The notes below the pieces were generated by a model, which made no database searches, was not told the DNA's origin, and saw nothing but the letters and a program-made list of their open reading frames with translations. Below, one piece after another: positions 20,510 through 30,924 of a DNA stretch of 64,000 bases. A program made the translations under genes and the position numbers. Source of the DNA: Dipteris shenzhenensis (Eukaryota > Polypodiophyta > Polypodiopsida > Gleicheniales); NCBI GenBank assembly GCA_047967505.1, contig CM106538.1; one strand, 5' to 3'. How positions within the stretch are numbered: position 1 is the first letter of the stretch; each line of letters begins with the position of its first letter.

Positions 20510-22480
20510 ATGGGTTTTTATTAATTCAATTACTTACAGATTTATATATACATAAGGAAGTAGTTTAATACCCAAAGGTTAATATACAGAAGGGCGTTTT
20601 ATATTAAAAATTTTCTAGAAGCTTGCATCATGTGACATGGATATTTGCGTAGAGTGGCTTATGTCATGGGACATTTTGAAATGCTATTACTAGCATTTTC
20701 CTTTTGAAATGAGTAAGCACTCCTCTTGCATTTTCTTGAATTCTAGAGAATTCTAAAAACCTTTTCTCTCTTTATTGCTCTTTTTGTCCTTTGCATTAGG
20801 ATGAGATTAGGATACCATGCTTTCTTGAATTCTAGAGAATTCTAAAAACATTTTCTCTCTTTATTGCTCTTTTTGGCCTTTGCATTAGGATGAGATTATG
20901 ATGCTATGATTTTCTCTCTTTATTGCTCTTTTTCGGCCTTTTCATTAGGATGAGATTAGGATGCTATGCTTTCTTGCATACATTGATCTCTAATCTTGAT
21001 GAACACCATTAATTTTGAATTTGTTTTTTGAAGTTTTTTTATCTCGTTACTCTCTTTTTTTTTCTTTCTATCCACAGAGGGATTGCATTGAATCAATGGT
21101 GGAGGAGTATTTTTGAAGTTGATGCCTCTTATATTTGATTTTCTTTAGTTCTACTCAGTCTATTTAGCACTGCCTTTGTAAAGATCCTTCAGGCTCTCAA
21201 ACAATTGATCTATTATTTAAAAAAGGATAGATAGTGGAGATCCACTTCTATAATTAAATTAACCACAATGTTCTGACATAAGATTCCGATTAACACAATG
21301 TATAGTAATAATGAAACTAGCATAATTTAACAAGTAGCTAACCTAATGTACACAGGGTCGAGGGGCACAAGGAAACTTTTTTGAGCCACCTCCCTTTCAC
21401 CATAGCTAGGAATCTTGGTGGATAGCAGGGCAACCACATGGCTAGGCAAGTTGAAGCAATGGATGAGGAGAGGTCGGTGTAGGGCAGAGAGCAAATGCTC
21501 GCCAGGAGGGCTACTATTTCCATGAGGCAAGGGGAGGCACAAGGCATTGCTAGGAGGACTCGAACAGAGTGGGGCAAAGGAGGCCAAGGGGCATCCATCA
21601 TGGTTATATGCCTATGAAAGGGGAAAATAATTTTCACAAATATTTGGTGTGCGTGGAAACTATGTAAAATATGCATTGGTCCACTGTACTTTTGGCCATC
21701 AATCTGCTATTGCCTCGTCAAGATTTTTAATTCTTGACATTGATTCCACCCATTACAAGCTATGGATCTTATGGGGTGGAATCTACATTTGCTAAATGCC
21801 TACATCTCCATCCTCTTCCCTCTATTGTCTCTACACCAATGACAATGCGACTCTTGTGTTCAGAATCTATCTGCCATCATCGATCACAAAGTTTCATTTC
21901 TTTGGCTAGTCCCTAGCACCCATTGCTCTACAAGAGACCTTTGTCTCACCCTGTCCTACTCCTTCCCCTCCTCCTCTTTTGTAGTGTGCCTCGTCCCCGA
22001 CCTAGCGTAGAGCAATGAGAGGGAGCTTGATCTGCTCTTGGCTAGAGAGGTAGCCACTGTTGCAAGGCTCAATGTTGCCTCATTTGGAGCCTTGATGCTT
22101 CCCTGATGGGCATCACAGCAATATCTACTAACTCAAATCATTAGTCATGCCTTTTAATAGAACACCATTGTAACACATAAAATTAAGCATACTAACCAAA
22201 ACATCCTAAATGACATGCCAAAATCCCTTATAAAATTCAACAATGATGCCATCTTGTTTTAGAATGTTCTCACAAGTCCTCTCCCATTCACTATCAACCA
22301 TAGGGGAAGAATTGTCAAGGATGCAATCGCAAAATCAATCCAACCATGATGTTTAGGTTGTGCAAGCTCTCTATAGGTTGTGAAGGTGATAGCTCATGCA
22401 ATCTTATCTTAATCTTGCTAAATCTTAGGAAGATGGCAGAGGATTAGGAGGGGATCTCAAAAGCAGTAGCCCATTAAAGG
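20510..22480. other. Left interior of the long TIR element, no gene recognised
   Basis: After the TIR comes AT-rich sequence, then an 89-bp tandem repeat (20733-20975). The stretch from 21330 to 22130 has more even composition without a conserved frame. 22130-22480 shows nothing. Confidence 0.4.
20733..20975. repeat. 89-bp tandem repeat, 2.7 copies
   Basis: Units start at 20733 and 20822, each with the palindrome GAATTCTAGAGAATTC, TTTTCTCTCTTTATTGCTC and GCATTAGGATGAGATTA. A third unit from about 20910 lacks the first ~30 bp including the palindrome. Confidence 0.85.
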
Positions 22481-23180
22481 CGCCAGCTCCTTCTCCCCCA
22501 TCCTCCACGATCCCCTCTTGCTAAATCAACACCCTCTCAGTTCTTCATCTTCCTCGCCATCTCCTTCCCCTCTTGTAGCCCCCATCAACAGCCCAAAAGC
22601 GGAAGAGCTTCAAGATTGGCATGGCAGTCGGGAGCAGAAAACTAGGTCTGTAAATTCTGGCAAAAAGTTTTGACGGTTCGCTCACCGAGTTATTTGTCCA
22701 CATGGTAAATCATGAATGGTCTTCGCTTCACCTTAATCTTGCACTTAGGTATTAAAATAACATGCGGTCTTTCTTACTTTCTCATCCGTTTGAAGGACCT
22801 GTGCAGATTATTTGACTACGTGATTGACATGCTCGGAAGCGGCGTGCAATGGTCATGGTATACAGCACAATTTGCCAGAAAACATAGTAGGCTTGTTTGA
22901 TGCAGATTTCTGTTTTCACTGGTTTGAATGGTGCGCTCGAAGGCCACCTCATGATTTCTTCTTATCCGAATCTGCGCCTGGTACGTCATTGTCCTTTACA
23001 GTCTTTTATGCCCAGCGTCCCCATTTTTCTTCAAAATGAGGCTAGCTGCTACCTCCTAGTTGCTGTTCCAGTTTTCTGTATTGAGAACCATTGCTTCATT
23101 TTCCAAACTTCAGACCGCCGGGCTCTCTCTGGAGCTAGCTGGTGGCTCCTTAAGCTGTTTGATGCAATCTGGGTCTATTG
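22480..23180 (+). other. Possible 5' exons and introns of a captured gene
   Basis: The sequence is richer in C and G than its surroundings. One frame near 22590 reads KAEELQDWHGSREQKTRSV before a stop, and around 22850 another reads WSWYTAQFARKHSRLV. The long non-coding pieces between look intron-like. This probably belongs with the S1-like fragment that follows, but I could not connect the frames. Confidence 0.3.
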
Positions 23181-23760
23181 ATTTTGGAAGAACTGTTGGT
23201 CGATGAGATTTTGATGCATTGGTAAAAGGGAAGATATTCTTTGCTGGAATTCGTCAGTTAGAGCAGAAGATTTCCCAACACGTTCAGGCAGTAGCTCAGA
23301 CAAGGCCATGTCTGTCGTCTACTTGAATCGTCTGCTTGAATCATGGGCCGAGGTGCAGCGGATAGAAGTGCCCAGATAATGGATCGACGGAATACGGAGG
23401 CAGTACCAAGAAGGCCTCCCAATGTGGAAGGGACCAGGCATCTTAGTGCATACAGAAGGGATAACAGCATGCAAAGGCGCGCTGAAGCAGAAGAAGAGGC
23501 AACTAACATTGATCTCGACCCAGTGAAGATGCTCGAGAAGGGTTTGCCAGGGACTTTCCAAGCTATTATCAAGGACGTAATTCCTGTGGGTTATTTTCTA
23601 ACTATGCCTAATGGCAGAGAAGCTTACCTTCTAGCTACAGACTTAGGTTTTATGGGTGGTGTGGTCATTCTAGAGAGGTTGTACAAGGTAGGGCAAGAAC
23701 TAACTGTTTGAATCACAAAGGTGACACCGAAACGTGATATATTGAGAAGACTTCTCCTCT
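23180..23760 (+). pseudogene. Captured host-gene fragment, possibly S1/OB-fold protein
   Basis: Plus-strand frames read GKIFFAGIRQLEQKISQHVQ (about 23230), MSVVYLNRLLESWAEVQRIE (about 23308) and then, from 23343, about 120 residues. The latter contain MDRRNTEAVPRRPPNVEGT, AYRRDNSMQRRAEAEEEATN, MLEKGLPGTFQAIIKDVIPV, GYFLTMPNGREAYLLATDLG and LERLYKVGQELTV. They stop at a TGA where an Arg codon (CGA) would fit. The G(T)F.AI...VIPVGYF / G.EAYL / KVGQELTV layout resembles an S1-type RNA-binding domain of an organellar protein; this is by pattern only. It does not resemble transposase and is best read as host sequence captured by the TIR element. Confidence 0.45.
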
Positions 23761-24539
23761 ATGTGTGTGAGAGAGAACTAGTATTTGTATATTGACTGCA
23801 AGCATAAAACAAGGAGAGAGCTTCGACTAAAGACAATGAAGCTGAGGCCAACTAAAAAGCCAAAGCAACAAAGGTCAACTAGCTGGCCAAACCATCTCCA
23901 ATACATTGGTAGCTTCCAAATCTATCTTTGACGACTAGCGTAGTAGCAATGACCTCTCCAACTACTCTTAGTAGCGCCTATGACCTACAATGAGCCTAGG
24001 CTCTCGGCAACTTCTGTGACCTACCTAGTCTTCAAGTTGCAACAACTACAAGAGACTCTATCACACCTCCATGACTAACTTCACCGCCAACCTCCACGGA
24101 CTCCAACGACTAGTAGATGATGGTGCTCCACCCTAGCTCACAATAGCTCCATCTACAAAGCAAGCTCCAGCCCATGAGTCTTGTTTTCTTCTTGACATCT
24201 CTAGTTTCTGAGGGAAGGAGCTACTCTTCTACTTTGTTTCGTTGTAGATTCACCCTTTGGAGTCGCTGCGAGGGGTTAGCTCTCCTTCACCTTCATCCTG
24301 AGACTTATTCTTTTCTTTCCCTATTTTCAGCAAGCCTTGGTAGGCAGTGGTTAGCAAGTGAGGTTTGACTGGTCGGTCTTCATGCCCGATTAGTTTGTTT
24401 TCTTAGTGCAACCTAACTAGGAATGGCAAAATTGCATGATCTGTCTTTGAAACTCTACAATTAGAAAGCCCCAAATTCTTAACTGGATGCTTTTTCTATC
24501 GACAAGCATATGCTAAGGGAGGGAGACATTAGGTGAGAT
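23761..24539. other. Interior of the long TIR element, nothing recognised
   Basis: No conserved frame or repeat is visible between the captured fragment and the transposase-like gene. It may contain 5' exons of the latter. Confidence 0.35.
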
Positions 24540-26001
24540 GACCGCCAAAATTGGGCTGGAGCTCAAAGAATATGCAGTAGACAAGTGCAATGGTGCTTGG
24601 GAGAATTGGCAAACAATGGAATTCATAGAAAAGAGAGGAGCATGCTAGGAACACAAGCTTATCTTGAAATTGCTGGAGACTACATCGACATCTTCTTATC
24701 TCCACATTTGAATCTTGTGGATCGAGTCTATCTTGCGGGCAAAGTCTCTTTTTTCTTTCAAATTTGGAGGTCTTGGATTGTTCATCATGCCAACTATACG
24801 TTGAATAGAAACTTCATAACTAAGGAAGCTTTCTTAGATGTGCAACTCTCATGCCATTTTGTGGTCCTACTGATCAAGTACTTTAGAGAATTTTATCCAG
24901 GCCTAAGGTGTCCTTTACATCTTACAGGTTCAGATGCAGTTGAAATCTTCTTCAGCAAGATTGGAAGCATGGTGGGACAAGAACGCGCTTATGACTTGAT
25001 GGATATGCTACATAGTGCAGGTAGTATGAATAGGCTTGCACACTTTGAATGCAAACAAGATAGTCCTCTATTTACAAGGGCACATAAGAAGAAAGAACAT
25101 GTCTGGAGAGAATTGAATCTCAAAGAGAACATGCGAGAAGCTAATCTAGGGGACTATGAGTGTTTGTCAACTGATGATAAAATCATCGAAGAATTGAAGA
25201 AGGGACTAAAAAGTGCTCAAGAAAGGTGTGAAAGTTTGCATATGAAGCCAAAGGGTGAGAATATGAAGTGGTGGATGGAACCTTGGTCAAATGGATTTGC
25301 AGATGCATATTCACAAGAATCTGATTCTGAAGAAGAAGACCAATGTCAAGCAAATCATGTGTCAGAAATAGATGATAATGACAACGATGCCTCCATAAGT
25401 GAAATCAAACATGTGGTGGATTCTCTCCTAGATGAACAAGAAGCAGTGAGCCCAGTTGTTACCATTGATGGTAAAACTCTCTTCAAGTCCACATTGGTAA
25501 GCCAACTTAATGGAAATCCCACACTCTCTAAAGATAGACTCACAAGGGTTCGCCAAGGAGTATACTACTCTAAGGAAGATATACCTCTTGCTACATCAAA
25601 TGAGAACCTATTTGGATTGTGCCATATTCTTTCATGAAGAACACAAAACAAGGAAAAGCAAAAGGAAATGCAATCCAAGATCTTTGCAAAAAAAGAAAAC
25701 ACAAGCTATATGGTACCTTGGATGAGTTCAAAAAATGAGAAGAAAGGTTGGTGGGGGGTATGTGGAATATAAAAGAGGGTTCAACCTTTCAGATAGACAT
25801 TTTGGAGTAGAAGTCTAGCTTGGGTGGTATCAAAAGGCAAAAGGTTCAAGATGCTTCACATATGACCTTACAGACCTTGACATGATAAATATTGAGAGCA
25901 TAATTGCATTGGCAAACCTCACCTATGAGGGTAATAGCAATAAGTATACTTTAGATGAGAATGATTGGAATGTATTCAATGACTTTGTAAAGGGGCATTA
26001 A
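24540..26001 (+). pseudogene. Transposase-like protein of the long TIR element
   Basis: The frame reads DRQNWAGAQRICSRQVQWCL upstream of the first ATG (24585), preceded by a TGA at about 24531. It then stays open for 350 codons to 25637, the best-preserved frame in the window. Notable parts are LNLVDRVYLAGKVSFFFQIW, NFITKEAFLDVQLSCHFVV and LTGSDAVEIFFSKIGSMVGQ, then an acidic stretch (ESDSEEEDQ). After a frameshift near 25620 a second part reads KVGGGYVEYKRGFNLSDRHF and MINIESIIALANLTYEG, ending at TAA 25999. The layout of a helical D-Q-N start, a large W/F-rich helical region and a G-S-D-x-x-E-x-F-F motif recalls C-terminal regions of RNase H-fold transposases. The family is not identified, and the assignment rests mainly on its place between the TIRs. 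Confidence 0.55.
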
Positions 26002-26907
26002 ACGCACTTGGTAGGGGCTTCTTTGTAATCTTTCTAATATGATAAATGCTTTATTACGATTATTACTATGCGCTGAGTTTAGTTTGACTTGTCTTGATGG
26101 ATTTTTTAAATTATTTTTTTGCAGGATCTTGAATCACAGAAGTGGATGATTTGCAACCGCCTGGGTACTTTTGTTTATATGAATGCCATTAAGCAAGTTT
26201 GAAAATGCTATTTTGGCATCGGGTACAACAAGATGTTGTATGAATGTAGCCTCTATGGTTTTAATACCATGGTTTGATATGACTTAGTAGATGTTTGTAT
26301 TTGGCAAGAAATAAATATTATATGAATGCTTTGTAAAATTGGCTAATCTATCATCCCTTCTCCTAGCTGAATCACCCATACATATGGTTTTGTAAAAAAT
26401 GGAAAGATATAAAGCATTTATAAAAGCTCCCAATCTTTCATGTAGTATTTTTATAAAGGTTGTTTCTTGAGCTCTTTACGTGTTTCAAGTGACTTTGCAC
26501 AATTCTTTGCTCTTGGTGTATGGCACACATGATTTGTCTTGTTTGATATTTGTTCCTCTTAATTTTTGCACAATAGTCTTTATTCTTTGTTTCTCTTGCC
26601 TTATGGCATCATCAAGACACAAACCCATCTTAAACTTATGCATTGCCCATTATTGCAGTCGGTACCTCAATTTTTTGTGTGTAGATTCAAATAATGCAGG
26701 TGATGTAGAGATCTTGCATTCTAAATATCTCATCCTGCCTAAAGGGACTCCAAAAGTAGTAGTGTATGACTCACATAAGGACTTTTAAAATTCCTCTAGG
26801 AAAATAAATATACTTACAGAAGGGGATTTATAAAATTTCCCAAAATTTACAGAGGGGATACTAGGAAATACTACAAATAGGTTACATAGGGATTTAGAAA
26901 AGAACCC
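26002..26907. other. Right interior of the long TIR element
   Basis: AT-rich, non-coding apart from short frames. Near the end, TTTACAGA-type motifs followed by GGGGA occur at about 26813 and 26845, as in the small elements, so they may be subterminal binding sites. Confidence 0.5.
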
Positions 26908-26962
26908 TTGAACGCACGTGATATAGACATATTACACTAAGTGACCCCCCCGAGACATTTCA

Positions 26963-29900
26963 ATGTCCAAGTTAGAGATTACCATGTACTATGTAAAACG
27001 ATTCTTTCCCCAAGCTATCTCCATATTCTGGCTAAAGTCATTCACAACATTGATGAAACATTGTTCATCATCATCTTCGAATCTTTTATTTTGTATTAGA
27101 GGTACCAAGCTATCAATGGCTAATCTCACTTGAGCCTTTTCCAATCTTTTTTTCCCCTTCCCCCCTCATTCAATGAATTTTAAAGCCTTGACACCACCAA
27201 AGCTTGGATTACAAGGAACATTGCCTATTTTTCTAGATCTTTTCTCATCTTTTGTAATCTTTACTTGCCTAGAGTGTAGTCTTATATTTGAAAGAACCTT
27301 TTCAATTCTTATTGGGGCTTCAAGTTATATGCATTAATGATGTACAGATGCACCAAGTTTTCAATTATTTTCACAATAGCTTGAAGCACACAAATGTGTA
27401 CTCTCTCAAGAGTAATTTCAAGAATTGGGCTCCATGATGGATCTTTCCCTAGAACATCTCTATCAGGTGCCTTAGTTTGATCTATCTTTGCAAGTTTAGA
27501 AGACCATTGCTTTTGATTCCTTTTACCACCCTTTGTAGGTACTCTCGTTTGCATGCACAGGGGACAAGGATGGATTGTATATGCTCCATGTGCCACATTC
27601 AACATACATTCAATAGTATCAAGGTTAGCAACAGATAGATGCCATTCTACATGGTAGGATCCATAGCCCTCAACTTCAAGCAACTCACCATTGTTATGAC
27701 CTTTGATCACACTTGGGACATAGGTTTGGTCAAAAAAACACTTCAAAATTGGATGTCACTCTTTTGGCACCTGGAAAAAAAACTCATATATTATTTCAAA
27801 ATATTCCAAGTCTTTTTACATTACCGCATTAGAATTCAAATTTCCATGATACCTCAAATTAGGTAGCCAACCAGCAATTCTCTTGTTCTAATTGCACACT
27901 GAACTATCTTGCATCATCGTCAACTTCAAGGTCCAATATTCTATTCTTCATTGTCAAACTAACTCTTTCTAATTTTTGACCTTTGGCCACCTCACTTTCA
28001 TCAAGTTCTAGTACAATCTTCAGTTGACCATTGCATTCCCCCATAGACATATCATAAAACTTCACCATGGCTTCCACAACTCTTCGAACATCCATCACAA
28101 AGTTGTTGTTGACTGTCAATTCCAATTCTTTAGACTCTCCAACCTTTGTTTTCAAAGTTAGTGTACTACATACATGGTGAGGCTCATCGACTAAATCAAG
28201 TACATCCAAATTGAGTGCATGCCTGGCCTTATCAACATTAATTGGTTTGGGAAGTGGGGCTTTAAATTTCTCTCCCATAGAAAGACATGTTGCCATTTAA
28301 GCTCTTAAATATGAGTAGACATGCCCTTGTACTGCTCCCTACAGTATCACAAACTCCCTATGCACTAGTTGCATTGAAATGCCCCACAACTTTGTTCATT
28401 GACTCAGAAGTTATTTCTCATTTTAGACTTTTGAATTTCGGATGTCGTATAACAGACTCCAATACTTTTTCCGTAAACACTTCACCCATAGCACCAGAGT
28501 GTTCATCATGGATAGACATGAGTTCTGAAGCACTCCTACAACGATGCTTCTGACCACTTTTCTTGGATATTTCATCCATTGGATGCAATTTCCTCTTACG
28601 TAGTCTTGGACCCATTGGAGTATCCTTCACATTGAATGATAATGTTTTTTCTAACTTTTTGATGTCATCCTTTAGAGCTGTGTTTTGCATCTGTAAGTGA
28701 ATTACATTTATATTACTCTCTTCCAATTGAGAAAATGTCTGAACCTTTACCTATAATTACTGATTTCTCTATGCCATCATATGTAGACATTTGAACACTT
28801 TTAGCTTGCATAGATGATACAAAATTTTGATTCCAAGCCTCCAATGTTGCAATCCTTTTTATACTTTCATTAAGCAAAGATTAATATTGGTTGTCAAGGC
28901 TACTTGCTCCATGAGCAATCAACATTTGACAATATCCTAACAAATCATTCTCACCCTTATGCAAAAACTTTATTAAGCTGGTCAATCCATGGAATTGAGA
29001 AGTTTGACAAGTCTCTGAATCTACTGGATATATTTTCCCTTCTAACCATGAATTTATATGTGTTTTTCCTTGATTTTGAAGAGCTACTAAATCACTTTCA
29101 CTTGCTAAGGAGGATTCATTCCTCTTTAAAGATGGTGCATTCTTTGCATTAATTTGAAAATGGATATCCACCTTTTTTTAATTTCAAGGGGCTGGTATGA
29201 TTTCATACACTTTCCACCTAGTATAATATAACATTGTCATCAACAAACAATATACAAACATGACATGTTTTCAAAAAGTATCAAACCTAGCAAATATGAA
29301 CACCCTAGCTGCATGCACAATCTAATGATTGAAATCTAGAAATTCAAAAAAATATTTACTCATCATCAAACACTATTAAACTATGTGAATGAACAATACG
29401 TCACAAGGATCTTTGAAGGAAAAAAGTGATCAAACTTGTTGTCCTCAATGGTCCCTCTTGTAATCCACGATGCTGAAGTTGATGGATTTTTCTCCAAAAC
29501 TATTTATATGCTTCCAAACAACTCCAAATCTATTTCAAACCATATTTTGTAAAAAAAGAGTGTATCTTTTTTTTTTTCAAATCTTTCTTCCTCTTCAAAT
29601 CATGTATTAAAAGAAAACAACAAAATTACAAAAAAAAACTACAAATTAACTAATTCTTCAAAGTTGCATCATAACATCTCATTTTTTTCATTGTCTTGCA
29701 TTGTTCTAAAGGTTTTCTCACTTGAATATCCATGCAAGTTGCTCTCATACCCCCTGATTTGAGTTGAAAACTGAAAACATTTTAAAACTACATGAATGAA
29801 TAGTACCTGATTCTTGGAGCAAGGTTATTTGAAAGAAAAATGTGATCAAACTTGTCCCTCCCAGTCATCCCTCTTGTGCTCCAAGAATGCTAAATTTGAT

Positions 29901-30394
29901 GGTTCTTACTTTAAAACAAATTATATGCCCCCAAACATCTCAAAATCTATTTCAAGTAATATTATATAGAAAACTATTGATAGTAAGACTGGAAAAGAAT
30001 CATTTCTCATGAAATTTCTTTTTCAGAACATGTAATAAAACCAAATAAGACAACTACACAAAATGGACTACAAACTGACTACTTCTTGAAAGTTACATCA
30101 TTAACAAACAAATCTTGTCATAATCACTGTGTTGCATTGTTCCAAAGATTGTCTCACCTTAACCTCCATACAAGCTGTTTGGATAGACCCCAAACCTTCA
30201 CAAATGGTTCGAAATCATGCATCCTTAGAGATTGCAGTAGGAAAACTGAGTAGTATTGAGAGACGCGCAAACAAAGATTGATTTTTATGCATTAGCAAAA
30301 ACTACAATGCCGAAAAGTCAATCTTCTTTGATCCTTTCACACAGAATTCCATCCAGTAGCTCCTTCTAAGGTCCAAACACCTTGCATCATTCAT
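26963..30394 (-). pseudogene. F2: uncharacterised transposase-like gene, main part
   Basis: Exon 1 (30394-30158) starts MNDARCLDLRRSYWMEFC and ends at a GTGAGA donor. After a long intron come a coiled-coil-containing part (29171-28418: INSWLEGKIYPVDSETCQTS, LIKFLHKGENDLLGYCQMLI, DDIKKLEKTLSF), then ARHALNLDVLDLVDEPH and ECNGQLKIVLELDESEV. Next is HVEWHLSVANLDTIECM, a CPLCMQTR cysteine pair and LERVHICVLQ. The minus strand then continues weakly (KALKFIE, FINVVNDFSQNMEIAWGK) to a GTAATC intron donor at about 26985. The D-x-E, W-H and LERVHI blocks look like an RNase H-fold transposase core with a treble-clef insert; this is inference. Several stops and the two later insertions kill it. F1 and F3 are its paralogues. 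Confidence 0.6.
29420..30190. repeat. ~415-bp tandem duplication inside the F2 first intron
   Basis: The motif GTGATCAAACTTGT occurs at 29427 and 29842, each followed by similar sequence through CAAATCTATTTCAA and an antisense exon-like piece ending in a splice-donor-like CTCAC. The inverted arm has the same doubling near 62500-62950, so the duplication predates the arm duplication. Confidence 0.75.
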
Positions 30395-30599
30395 GGTTCA
30401 CTCAGAACATTGATTGCCTTGTCTTCCAGAATGAAATGATTTCAGATCATGGCATAATCTCAAATGAGAGAGGAAATGGTGAGATTTGAAAGATGCCTAA
30501 AATAGAGAAAGAAGAAGGTAGGTTGAATCTCATTCAAAAATCTTGAAAGTTTTGAAAGAATGAGAGTGACATGGGAGGGAAATGAGGGTAGAGAAGAGA

Positions 30600-30924
30600 A
30601 GTGATGAGATTGCAAATGGTGTTTGCCCCTTATTTATGGATTTTCTTAGAGGTGCTCCTGGATGATTTTTCATATTCTCCGTGCAAAATGAGCATGTGAA
30701 GGTCCGCATGTCCTTTCAAAGAATTGATGAAGCAAATGGTAGCCTCAACCCTATGAAATGCACTATTGGAGCCACTCAAGGTAGGTTGCTTGGGCACATT
30801 GTCTCAGCAGTTGGTGTTAGGCCTGATCTAAAAATTATAGATGCAATTCTTAAGCTCCCCCCACCAAGTACAAAGAATTAGGTGTGCTCATTTGAGAATT
30901 TGGCATGAACTTCATTGATCAATA
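30600..30924 (+). pseudogene. Ty3/gypsy reverse transcriptase fragment, 5' part (left arm)
   Basis: The plus strand reads LEVLLDDF, the catalytic F/Y-x-D-D region of RT. After a 1-base shift follow FQRIDEANGSLNPMKCTIGA and GRLLGHIVSAVGVRPD, then ILKLPPPSTKN. These are the RT thumb-proximal blocks of Ty3/gypsy elements. The frame is cut at 30924 by copia 2 and resumes at 36507. It is a fragment with no LTR or PBS visible. Confidence 0.85.

Larger units (their letters stand above)
20461..26954. mobile_element. Long TIR element (6.5 kb) with 8-bp TSD
   Basis: Left TIR 20461-20507 (CTCAGGGGGGTCACTCG...) and right TIR 26908-26954 (...AGTGACCCCCCCGAG) belong to the same family as the small elements at 8088 and 47645. 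Perfect 8-bp duplications ACATTTCA lie at 20453-20460 and 26955-26962. Outside them both flanks belong to the F2 gene. The element carries a transposase-like gene on plus (24540-26001), a gene fragment resembling an S1/OB-fold protein (about 23180-23760) and a tandem repeat. It is the best candidate in the window for an autonomous partner of the MITE-like copies. Confidence 0.9.

Noticed and set aside
21327-21676. Two overlapping minus frames of 86-112 codons in the long TIR element
   Set aside because: They overlap out of frame, lack motifs and have no paralogue in the window, so coding status cannot be supported.
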